Source: CAYMDS01 sp964653195
GTDB lineage: Bacteria > Patescibacteriota > Microgenomatia > Levybacterales > UBA12049
Direction: 5' to 3'
NCBI GenBank assembly: GCA_964653195.1
Contig: CAZZCX010000026.1
Location: forward strand, 1-11,676
DNA: 11,676 bases
In this document: positions 1 to 5,658 of the stretch, one piece after another
Layout of the letters: each line of letters starts with the position of its first letter
Position numbering within the stretch: the stretch's first letter is position 1
Notes under the pieces: model-generated
What the model was told of the DNA's origin: nothing
Databases searched by the model: none
Seen by the model: the letters and a program-made list of their open reading frames with translations, nothing else
Made by a program: the position numbers and the translations under genes

Positions 1-49
1 GGCTAGTCTTCTTTTATGAAGGCATAGCCGTGCACCGACTGGTGCGCGG
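1..49 (-). other. Two overlapping hairpins 3' of tRNA-Ser
   Basis: This is the stretch just downstream of the tRNA in its own direction. One hairpin pairs 27-30 (gccg) with 47-50 (cggc) and 32-36 (gcacc) with 41-45 (ggtgc) around a 4-base loop. A second pairs 1-5 (ggcta) with 25-29 (tagcc), with an inner cttc/gaag stem. They share bases 27-29, so they cannot both form. There is no T-run after either hairpin on the minus strand, so a classical intrinsic terminator is not supported. They may mark a 3' processing or stability element, or the end of another RNA cut by the window edge. Confidence 0.3.
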
Positions 50-140
50 CGGAGGAGACAGGATTCGAACCTGCGCGAGCTCTTTTAGAAGCTCAGAGGG
101 TTAGCAACCCTCCGCAATGGGCCAACTATGCGACTCCTCC
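50..140 (-). tRNA. tRNA-Ser (anticodon GCT)
   Basis: This class II serine tRNA decodes AGC/AGT codons. Read on the minus strand, the acceptor stem pairs GGAGGAG (134-140) with CTCCTCC (51-57), with G at 50 as discriminator base. The anticodon arm is GAGGG, loop TTGCTAA, CCCTC, and the anticodon GCT lies at 105-103. A long variable arm built on GAGCTtctaaaaGAGCTC is typical of tRNA-Ser. The T-loop is the canonical TTCGAAT. The 3' CCA is not encoded, so it must be added after transcription. It is transcribed away from the ComFC gene. Confidence 0.97.
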
Positions 141-153
141 AAGAATGTGCTTT

Positions 154-159
154 ATTATA
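154..159 (-). promoter_or_regulatory. -10 box of the tRNA-Ser promoter
   Basis: On the minus strand there is a perfect TATAAT whose last base lies 13 bases before the tRNA 5' end. That is about right for a start point 6-8 bases downstream and a short 5' leader trimmed by RNase P. I see no clear TTGACA-like -35 at 16-18 bases, so only the -10 element is supported. Confidence 0.5.
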
Positions 160-193
160 ACATTCTGTTTCTAATTTCTGCTACTTTAAAGAT

Positions 194-898
194 ATGGGAA
201 TTTTAGATCTAATATTTCCAAAAAGATGTGTAGGATGCAATAAATTAGGAGAATATATATGTACAAACTGTTTTACTCCAATTTCTTTTGATGTTGATAG
301 AATATGCTTAGTTTGCAATAGGCAAGCAGTTGACGGCATTACTCATCCAGTATGCCGTAGTAGATATGTAATAGATGGTATAACTGCAAGTGTTGCATAT
401 AAAGGTATTATAAAAAAGTTAATATATGCATTCAAATATAAACCTTTTCTTTCTGATTTGGAGAAGATACTGACAGATTTATTCTATGAAGGACTTATCC
501 AAAATGAACAATTTAATAAAGTTATAAATAACGATAGTATTTTTATTCCTATCCCGCTTTACTCACAAAGATTTAGAGAAAGAGGGTATAATCAATCAGA
601 AATATTGGCAAATAATTTAAGCATAGAATTTAAAATACCCAATTTATCTGCTTTGAGCAGAATCAGGCAGACAGAAACACAAACAAAATTAAAAAGAGAA
701 GAACGAAGGGACAATATTAAAGGCGTATTTATAATAAGCAATATAAAAGCTATAGAATATATAAATACTAAAAATATACAGGTTATACTGGTTGATGATG
801 TGATAACATCTGGCGCCACTATGCTAGAAGCTGCAAATGTATTGAAAAGAGCCGGGGTGAAGCGAGTATGGGGCATTGCTCTCGCGCATGGAAGATAA
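194..898 (+). CDS. comFC: ComFC/GntX-family phosphoribosyltransferase-like competence protein
   Basis: The protein has 234 residues, the usual length for ComFC, a cytoplasmic protein needed for natural DNA uptake in several bacteria. The N-terminus carries a zinc-ribbon-like cysteine set: C12-x2-C15, C23-x2-C26, C38-x2-C41, then C54. A PRTase-type core follows, with the family segments PIPLYSQRFRERGYNQ (119-134) and RQTETQTKLKREERRDN (158-174). The PRPP-loop motif is VILVDDVITSGATM (197-210), with D201 and D202 as the acidic pair. No competence pilus or comEC gene is in view, so a DNA-uptake role rests on family knowledge only. The ATG at 194 has no Shine-Dalgarno; a TACTTT hexamer ends 6 bases before it, so the transcript may be leaderless. 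The substrate of this family is unsettled. The family call is firm; the role is less so. Confidence 0.9.
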   Translation: MGILDLIFPKRCVGCNKLGEYICTNCFTPISFDVDRICLVCNRQAVDGITHPVCRSRYVIDGITASVAYKGIIKKLIYAFKYKPFLSDLEKILTDLFYEGLIQNEQFNKVINNDSIFIPIPLYSQRFRERGYNQSEILANNLSIEFKIPNLSALSRIRQTETQTKLKREERRDNIKGVFIISNIKAIEYINTKNIQVILVDDVITSGATMLEAANVLKRAGVKRVWGIALAHGR

Positions 899-910
899 AA
901 ACGTGAGAGG

Positions 911-939
911 TTTACATGTTTATATCACTCTAGTATCAT
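911..939 (+). promoter_or_regulatory. smpB promoter, probably leaderless
   Basis: TTTACA (911-916) and TATCAT (934-939) are separated by exactly 17 bases, a good sigma70-type promoter. The -10 hexamer ends 6 bases before the smpB ATG at 946, so transcription would start at or within a base or two of the start codon. No ribosome binding site lies between. It fills most of the 47-base gap after comFC, so smpB probably has its own promoter. Confidence 0.65.
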
Positions 940-945
940 ATACCC

Positions 946-1395
946 ATGAAAATAACAAACAGGAAAGCGTTTTTTGATTATATAATTCTTGACCGGTTTG
1001 AGGCTGGAGTCAATCTCACGGGTGCTGAGGTGAAGGCTGCGCGGGATGGTCAAATTGATCTTGCCGGTAGTTTCGTTCGGATTCAGGGAAGTGAAGCATA
1101 TTTAATTAATGCCAAGATACTACCCTATAAATACGCGAGGCCGGAGACATACGAAGAAAGTAGAACTCGTAAATTACTGCTTCATAAAAAAGAAATTGTA
1201 GCCTTAAAAGGTCGAATTGATGGCGGGAATTTGACAATCGTACCCATAAGCATGTATACTACCCGTAACCTCATAAAACTGGAACTAGCTTTAGGTAAGT
1301 CAAAAAAGAAGTTCGATAAGAGACAGTCCATCAAGAAACGCGACCTTCAACGCACAATTGAAAAAGACTATAGCAGTGATACCCTTGATCTTTAA
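946..1395 (+). CDS. smpB: SsrA-binding protein SmpB
   Basis: SmpB binds the tRNA-like end of tmRNA and carries it, charged with alanine, into the A site of stalled ribosomes to start trans-translation. At 149 residues it has the normal length. Family segments are present in order: NRKAFFDYIILDRFEAG (5-21), LTGAEVKAARDGQ (24-36, where most relatives have GTEVKSLR), the RKLLLHKKEI block around 75-84, and VPISMYTTRNLIKLELALGK (98-117). The basic KKKFDKRQSIKKRD stretch (119-132) leads into the C-terminal tail that folds in the mRNA channel. The tmRNA gene follows on the same strand 263 bases downstream, which supports the assignment. Start choice is set by the conserved MKITNRKA beginning and by the promoter ending 6 bases upstream. 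Its GC looks somewhat higher than that of comFC. Confidence 0.97.
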   Translation: MKITNRKAFFDYIILDRFEAGVNLTGAEVKAARDGQIDLAGSFVRIQGSEAYLINAKILPYKYARPETYEESRTRKLLLHKKEIVALKGRIDGGNLTIVPISMYTTRNLIKLELALGKSKKKFDKRQSIKKRDLQRTIEKDYSSDTLDL

Positions 1396-1402
1396 AATGT
1401 TC

Positions 1403-1531
1403 ATCATTCGTTTTTGCTTCACGAAGCATACTCAGATATCTTCGAAGAAAGTATTTGCGCTCAGTATTTATTAATATGACGCTTGTCCGCTTCGGCCTAT
1501 TAGGCAGCTTCGCGGGGTAAAAACGAATGGT
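1403..1531 (+). ncRNA. Candidate structured RNA between smpB and ssrA (branched fold I)
   Basis: No protein-coding reading is supported here. A long-range stem pairs cattcgttttt (1405-1415) perfectly with aaaaacgaatg (1519-1529). With G-U pairs it extends to about 16 bp (1403-1418 with 1516-1531). Inside lie at least three hairpins. One pairs gcatact (1426-1432) with agtatttgc (1450-1458) around ttcgaa. One pairs gcgctca (1457-1463) with tgacgc (1477-1482). One pairs ccgc (1487-1490) with gcgg (1512-1515) around gcct/aggc (1495-1498/1502-1505). The closed, multi-branched shape is unlike a terminator. I do not recognise the family, and SRP, RNase P and 6S RNA motifs are absent. It could be the 3' untranslated region of smpB, a separate small RNA, or part of a tmRNA precursor. 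Strand is assumed from its neighbours. Confidence 0.45.
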
Positions 1532-1552
1532 TGATTCAATATTCGCCTACAG

Positions 1553-1652
1553 TCGCAGTAATTTAGGGGACTGTGTCCACCGAAGCTCGAGTTTAAGGTT
1601 AAGCAATAATTAGACCTTACTATAAAACTCGCCTTCGTCAAAGCTACTGCGA
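1553..1652 (+). ncRNA. Candidate structured leader just 5' of tmRNA (branched fold II)
   Basis: An 8-bp perfect stem pairs tcgcagta (1553-1560) with tactgcga (1645-1652). It encloses a small hairpin, ggac (1568-1571) with gtcc (1575-1578). It also encloses a long one built from cgaag/cttcg (1581-1585/1633-1637), cgagttt/aaactcg (1588-1594/1625-1631) and aaggt/acctt (1595-1599/1614-1618). The fold ends 6 bases before the mature tmRNA 5' end. No -10 hexamer is suitably placed for a start at 1659, so the tmRNA is probably cut from a longer transcript that includes this element. Whether it guides processing or is an RNA in its own right is open. Confidence 0.4.
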
Positions 1653-1658
1653 ACGAAG

Positions 1659-2093
1659 GGGGATGATTTGATTCGACGAGAACAGTTCTTTGAAAACTGC
1701 AAGCCGGCTTTGATAATAGCCGTTAAACAGATCAAAACAATAGATGCTGATACAATGCATCAAGTTCGCCAATATGCCTTAAAGGCAGTTGACGAAGGTG
1801 AGGCTAGGCTCTCAGGTGCTTTTGCACCTCGAGCTTTCGCGACAGTAGCATTAGCTGCTTAAGCGTTTATAGCTAAACTGTTTATATAATCTTTTCTTAA
1901 CGGGATTGTATAGGCATAAATACAGTTGAGAGAACTGTAAAGAGAGTTGATTCTGCTCTTTATTGTATTTTGAATCTTGGTTTTACTGTACCTGTTGACT
2001 GGTTAAAGTAAAATGACACTGATAAATCAACTACGCTTGTAGAAGTTTTTAAATAAAAGTTTTCGGACTCCGGATCACATCCGGACATCTCCA
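1659..2093 (+). ncRNA. ssrA: Transfer-messenger RNA (tmRNA, SsrA)
   Basis: tmRNA rescues stalled ribosomes with SmpB, first as an alanyl-tRNA mimic and then as a template for a degradation tag. The acceptor stem pairs GGGGATG (1659-1665) with CATCTCC (2086-2092), with one G-U. The conserved 5' signature follows as GATTTGATTCGACG. H2 pairs gaaaact (1692-1698) with agttttc (2058-2064). PK1 has stem 1 cggct/agccg (1705-1709/1718-1722) and stem 2 ttgat/atcaa (1710-1714/1731-1735). H5 pairs ttagct (1851-1856) with agctaa (1871-1876) around the tag stop codon. The T stem is tccgg/ccgga (2069-2073/2081-2085), with an atypical loop, ATCACAT. The discriminator is A2093 and CCA is not encoded. The 435-base length exceeds the ~363 of E. 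coli, mostly because the tag region is longer. Confidence 0.95.
1746..1862 (+). other. tmRNA tag reading frame (resume codon GCT to TAA)
   Basis: The resume codon is placed at GCT 1746-1748, tmRNA position 88 (position 90 in E. coli). It follows AATAGAT directly after PK1, closely matching the E. coli AATAGTC-GCA arrangement. The frame runs 38 codons to TAA. It begins ADTMHQVRQYALKA and ends AFATVALAA, and the final ALAA is the classic C-terminal protease signal read by ClpXP in other bacteria. A strong hairpin (gctc, aggtgc, tttt, gcacct, gagc; 1808-1834) sits inside the frame. Most described tags have about 8-35 residues, so this one is at or beyond the upper end. The 3' end of the tag is certain; the resume codon is inferred from structure and position. 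Confidence 0.75.
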
Positions 2094-2197
2094 CACTACG
2101 CCTTCATTTTGATACAACCTATTGATATTTAGTGTTAGAATATATAGATGAGGGTTTCATCTTGGTAATAAAGTGTTGATCTAAATAATTTTTCTAC
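2094..2197. other. Intergenic gap between tmRNA and the convergent glycosyltransferase gene
   Basis: These 104 bases separate two converging transcripts. They hold a 6-bp hairpin, agatga (2146-2151) with tcatct (2157-2162), nested in a weaker atttag/ctaaat pairing (2127-2132 with 2181-2186). Neither strand has a T-run directly after the stem, so it is at best a weak two-way terminator. Nothing else is evident. Confidence 0.3.
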
Positions 2198-2929
2198 TCA
2201 ATAATCACCAAAGGGATATTCAAAATATTTCCCAAGAGAGCTTAGACCATTTTTTCTCATGAATAAAAGAAGTTTAAGATGAAATAGAAGAAAATTTACT
2301 TTCCCCATTTTTTTTGCTCTTCTGATTGAATAAAAAACTGCTGGATTCATAATAAATTTATATTTTGTTCCTGCTTTTATAGAGCGTTTACCGTAATCAT
2401 GATCTTCTGCAATTAGCATATCCTCTCGAAATCCTTTTATCGTACGGTGATTATTGAGAGTTGTTAATAATGCAAAACCAGGTGTTAACTTATAATGATA
2501 AATAATACTAAGTGTTAGAGGATAAATAACCCAGAAAATTAAACTTGAAAGGATGTCATATTCGGCTATTCGAAAATCAATGAATGCAACAAATTGTTCA
2601 TCCGAATCTATTTTTGGAAATAGCTTCTCAATGAAATTATCAGGAAGAATTACATCAGCGTCGAGAAATAATAAATGATCATACTTTGCCTTTTTTGCTC
2701 CAATATTTCGCTGGTACCCAATTCCTCTTTTACTGGAAACAATACAAAGATTTTCAATTTTACTATAAAAACTTTTTACTATACTTATTGTATTATCTTC
2801 AGAGAGTCCATCAACGACAATAACTTCAAGATTTTTATATCCTACTTGTTTAGTGATTGAATTAAGTAGCTTTGAAATATATCTCGCTTCATTTAATACA
2901 GGTATTACAATACTTAGGTCTTCTATCAT
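2198..2929 (-). CDS. Family 2 glycosyltransferase, membrane-associated
   Basis: This 243-residue protein has the GT-A fold signatures of family 2 glycosyltransferases, which move a sugar from a nucleotide-sugar to an acceptor such as a lipid carrier or polysaccharide. The nucleotide-binding start is LSIVIPVLNEARYI (5-18), followed by VIVVDGLSEDNT (36-47). RGIGYQRNIGAKKA (68-81) leads to the DxD-type metal site DAD at 90-92 (FLDADVILP). The acceptor region has GFREDMLIAEDHDYGKRS (166-183) with the acidic pair E175/D176. A hydrophobic stretch at about 126-144 may contact the membrane. Sugar and acceptor cannot be told from sequence. On the minus strand a perfect TATAAT ends 6 bases before the ATG and no Shine-Dalgarno is present. 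It lies 47 bases downstream of the PP2C-like gene. Confidence 0.9.
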   Translation of the reverse strand: MIEDLSIVIPVLNEARYISKLLNSITKQVGYKNLEVIVVDGLSEDNTISIVKSFYSKIENLCIVSSKRGIGYQRNIGAKKAKYDHLLFLDADVILPDNFIEKLFPKIDSDEQFVAFIDFRIAEYDILSSLIFWVIYPLTLSIIYHYKLTPGFALLTTLNNHRTIKGFREDMLIAEDHDYGKRSIKAGTKYKFIMNPAVFYSIRRAKKMGKVNFLLFHLKLLLFMRKNGLSSLGKYFEYPFGDY

Positions 2930-2935
2930 TATTAA

Positions 2936-2941
2936 ATTATA
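2936..2941 (-). promoter_or_regulatory. -10 box of the glycosyltransferase gene, leaderless layout
   Basis: A perfect TATAAT on the minus strand ends 6 bases before the ATG at 2929, which places the predicted transcription start on or beside the start codon. No convincing -35 lies at 16-18 bases; a TTGCGA occurs at 20. It would let this gene be transcribed separately from the envelope genes upstream. Confidence 0.5.
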
Positions 2942-2976
2942 CCTATATTTTTATGAATTAATCGCAATTGAGAGAA

Positions 2977-4737
2977 TTAGGGGTTTAACTTCCAGATTTT
3001 ATTGCCACTTAAAACATAGATAGTTTTCTCATCACTAGATATCGTAAATGCTTTCGCGTTTTTAAGTATATCTGCACGATAACTGTTTTTTAAAACACCA
3101 TCTTTCTGATATTGAGCTATTTGACTACCTCCTGAATCCATAACGTAAATATTGTCCATATCAATACCCGTTGCGATCTGTATTGGTTTTATTAGAACAT
3201 CCGGGTTTTCTAATGTAAATTCATCTTTTTGTCCTTTTGTATATTTTGTAATTACACCATCTTTAGATAGCATCCAGATAGATCCGTCAATAGCTATACT
3301 TATCGCATTTGAGAAGTTTGGCTTTTCAGTTGTAAAGTAGTCTGTTTTCCCATAACCATTTGAGCCTGCGACATACTTTATAAGACCCCTTGTTTTATCC
3401 AGCAGATAAATGTTTCCCTGATATGTGCCGATACTCTTTGCATCTGTCCAGTCGTCATTATTATCAATAAGCTCCTCTTTGCTTTTGCCTTCTTTTGAGA
3501 CCTCTGAAATGTTATTTTTTGTAAGTACGTAAAGTGACTCACTGCTTTCTGTTATTGAAATGGCATCCTTGTTTTGTATAAATTGGCTTAATAGTATAGA
3601 TTCTTTTTCATTTACCTGAACAGCTTCGATAAATTTACCATCTATTGGCTCTGCTATTTTGGAATTAATTTTTTCTTTAAGCGATAGTAATTTAGTTCTC
3701 TCATCAGAGCTTTCAGGGAATTTTGATATATTATCGTTAATTAATTTGAGAGCATCGTTATATATTTTTGTAGCAAGTTTTGGATTAAGCGAAGCGATTC
3801 CTTGTCCTTCTTGGTATTTCTCGTCTGCTTCTTGATAGATAGGGGTGAAAGCTTCCATTAAACTTGCATTTTTTCTTTCCTGCAGAGTTGAATTTACTTT
3901 TATTAATAGCGTGACAAGGATAATTCCTGCTATCAAGATGAGCAATGCCCTTTTTTTATTATTGAATATTCTTTTTAATGGAAGAGGCGAAATTTTTTGT
4001 CTTAGAATGCTGAGAAATGGAAGCGATAAATGAGTTTTGCCAGGCAAATGTCGTTTTATTGGGTTAGAAGGTATATCTTCTTCATTCTCTTCATCTTCCT
4101 CATTTGCTGTAATTGTATGCAAATTAGTGTCTTGTGTTGGCACTCCTGTAATCGAGATTACGATTGCAGCTGCGCCACCATCTTCTGTGTTGTGGATATG
4201 CGGTGTAAGAGTCTCTGCAATATCGTTTGGCAGGGTGAGTTCAAGCGCATTATTTAGTTCGTTATCAGGAATTTTTTCAACAAACTGAATGGTTCTTAGT
4301 AAGAGTAAGTCTCCTTGTTTTATATACCCTGATGCGGATACTATTTCATTTTCCGGTTCAAATCTTTGTAATAGTGCACCGGTTTTATTTTCTCTTTTTA
4401 AAAGTACGTTTCCTGCACCATATAGTAAGACATAAAGCACTTGATCTTTGAGGTATGCTAAGGCCAGAGATAACGTTGCGGATTGCGGAAGCTCATTAAG
4501 ACTTGCCAAAACTGCTTCTTTAATCGTTTGTAGATTTTTTGTTTCCAAGCCAAAAAATTCAGCCTCTAAATAATTGATGATCGTTTTTCCGATATTTTTA
4601 AGTTCAGATTCATCTTCTGTTGTTTCGTTTGTCAGAGACAATACAACGAAGAAATTGCCTGCATTATACGCTTGCGACCAAGACGTAGCAGTGGGTGTTG
4701 CAACGATTTTGGCGAAACTGAGATTAATTTTAATCAT
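2977..4737 (-). CDS. PP2C-like (degenerate) / single-TM / beta-propeller membrane protein
   Basis: The protein has 586 residues. Residues 1-200 resemble a PP2C-type phosphatase fold: strands around NAGNFFVVLSLTNE (25-38), ALAYLKDQVLYVLLYGAGNVLL (92-113), GYIKQGDLLLLRTIQFVEKI (137-156) and a final EDGGAAAIVISI (185-196). The metal-binding aspartates of the DGxGG and GDSR motifs are not seen, so it is probably catalytically dead. An acidic linker (212-221) precedes one clear transmembrane helix at 262-280. A helical stretch with a TPR-like look follows (290-360). From about 365 to the end come repeated short strands such as LYVLTKN, IYLLDKTRG, IWMLSKDG, IYVMDSGG and IYVLSGNK, consistent with a beta-propeller outside the cell. 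It starts 3 bases after the small membrane gene stops. TATACT ends 7 bases before the ATG, a possible internal promoter. No function is claimed. Confidence 0.7.
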   Translation of the reverse strand: MIKINLSFAKIVATPTATSWSQAYNAGNFFVVLSLTNETTEDESELKNIGKTIINYLEAEFFGLETKNLQTIKEAVLASLNELPQSATLSLALAYLKDQVLYVLLYGAGNVLLKRENKTGALLQRFEPENEIVSASGYIKQGDLLLLRTIQFVEKIPDNELNNALELTLPNDIAETLTPHIHNTEDGGAAAIVISITGVPTQDTNLHTITANEEDEENEEDIPSNPIKRHLPGKTHLSLPFLSILRQKISPLPLKRIFNNKKRALLILIAGIILVTLLIKVNSTLQERKNASLMEAFTPIYQEADEKYQEGQGIASLNPKLATKIYNDALKLINDNISKFPESSDERTKLLSLKEKINSKIAEPIDGKFIEAVQVNEKESILLSQFIQNKDAISITESSESLYVLTKNNISEVSKEGKSKEELIDNNDDWTDAKSIGTYQGNIYLLDKTRGLIKYVAGSNGYGKTDYFTTEKPNFSNAISIAIDGSIWMLSKDGVITKYTKGQKDEFTLENPDVLIKPIQIATGIDMDNIYVMDSGGSQIAQYQKDGVLKNSYRADILKNAKAFTISSDEKTIYVLSGNKIWKLNP

Positions 4738-4740
4738 TTT

Positions 4741-4983
4741 CTACAGTATAACAAGAGCAATTATAAAAAGCGAAAATACTGCAAGAAAATACAAAATTGT
4801 AAGTGTATATGTTATGCGGGAGGCATTATTTGCATGAATATAAACTATTCGATTTAATGACTTTACTTGCGTTGTTAATATAAATGAGAAAACCAGAAAG
4901 ACAAAAAGCGCCACAAGGGTTACTATTTTCAATATTAAAGTAAGCCGAACTATTTCAGTAATTGAGTAAACTATTTCAAGCAT
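4741..4983 (-). CDS. Small two-helix membrane protein, unknown function
   Basis: This 80-residue protein is mostly hydrophobic. One helix lies at about 15-38 (LILKIVTLVALFVFLVFSFI) and a second at about 60-80 (LYFLAVFSLFIIALVIL), joined by a polar loop with QVKSLNR and HANNASR. I do not recognise a family. Its start overlaps the end of the upstream PH-domain gene by 8 bases and its stop lies 3 bases before the next start, which argues for a real translationally coupled gene. An AAAAGG before the ATG looks like a Shine-Dalgarno but sits too close and is also coding sequence of the upstream gene. It probably works with its neighbours in the membrane. Confidence 0.7.
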   Translation of the reverse strand: MLEIVYSITEIVRLTLILKIVTLVALFVFLVFSFILTTQVKSLNRIVYIHANNASRITYTLTILYFLAVFSLFIIALVIL

Positions 4984-5605
4984 ATCCTTTTAAGCCAATT
5001 AATATATCAGTGGTACTATCTGGATTAGGAATTGCATGAAATTCAAAATTAGGTTTTAAGCCTTCTGTTTGTACGAATACATTACCGTAATTGAAAAAGC
5101 TATGGAAAAATCCTCCCTGTTGGTATTCTGCATCAATAATGTCTTGAATGCGTACTTTGGCTACTTCTCTATACATAATGTCATTGAAATCTATATCTAT
5201 TATTTGCTTGGTTGTAATAATACCTAAATTATAAAACCAGGTTATAAAGTTTGTTAACATAAACCCGAAAACGATTAGATAGTAAAAAGCTAAAAATATT
5301 AGATTAAAACGTAAAGGAACAAAATCTTGAAACGTATTGAAAAAATTAATAGGCAGAAAAAGGAAGATAGGTAACAGAAGCAATGTAATGCTAATAGATA
5401 TCCAGTTAATATTTTTAATAAAATGTCTTCTAAGAAAAAGTACTATTTTTTCATCATTTTCCTGGTTGACTAGTTTAATTCCTTGTGGATATTGGCAAAA
5501 AGCCGAGAAGAGGGGGAGGTTTACGCCGGAATTAGATTCGGGGAGTTTATGAATACTTTTCCCGGAAATATTTTTCTTATTGTCTGACAAGAATACATCT
5601 GGCAT
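4976..5605 (-). CDS. Bacterial PH-domain (YdbS/bPH2-like) membrane protein
   Basis: This 209-residue protein starts with a polar, probably cytoplasmic segment (1-65). Two transmembrane helices follow, at about 67-87 (WISISITLLLLPIFLFLPI) and 100-123. A C-terminal bacterial PH-like domain begins at NLGIITTKQIIDIDF (126-140) and continues through VAKVRIQDIIDAEYQ (148-162), the small-residue turn QQGGFFHSFFNYGNVFVQT (162-180) and FHAIPNP (189-195). That order matches the bPH2 family, whose role is poorly known but membrane-linked. It lies 53 bases after the SpoIID-type gene and overlaps the next gene by 8 bases, so the genes are likely co-transcribed. No clear Shine-Dalgarno or well-placed -10 hexamer precedes its ATG, which also suggests transcription from upstream. 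Confidence 0.8.
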   Translation of the reverse strand: MPDVFLSDNKKNISGKSIHKLPESNSGVNLPLFSAFCQYPQGIKLVNQENDEKIVLFLRRHFIKNINWISISITLLLLPIFLFLPINFFNTFQDFVPLRFNLIFLAFYYLIVFGFMLTNFITWFYNLGIITTKQIIDIDFNDIMYREVAKVRIQDIIDAEYQQGGFFHSFFNYGNVFVQTEGLKPNFEFHAIPNPDSTTDILIGLKGYA

Positions 5606-5658
5606 AAGATAGGTAAGATTTTTAAATGGCTACCTTTGCTGACAAAATAACCAAATAA

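Noticed and set aside
1396..1658. RNase P RNA, SRP RNA or 6S RNA
   Set aside because: The conserved P4-type, GGAAG/AGCAG-type SRP core and 6S open-bubble signatures were not found, so no known family was assigned.
1668..1862. 64-codon open frame starting at TTG as a protein gene
   Set aside because: It lies wholly inside the tmRNA. Only its last 38 codons are read, as the tag; the front part is the tRNA-like domain and PK1.
3845..4288. Several plus-strand frames of 62-83 codons opposite the PP2C-like gene
   Set aside because: They are reverse-strand shadows of a well-supported coding region, with no promoter or recognisable product.
4984..4993. AAAAGG before the small membrane gene as proof of Shine-Dalgarno use
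   Set aside because: It is only 2 bases from the ATG and encodes Lys-Gly of the overlapping PH-domain protein, so it may be chance.
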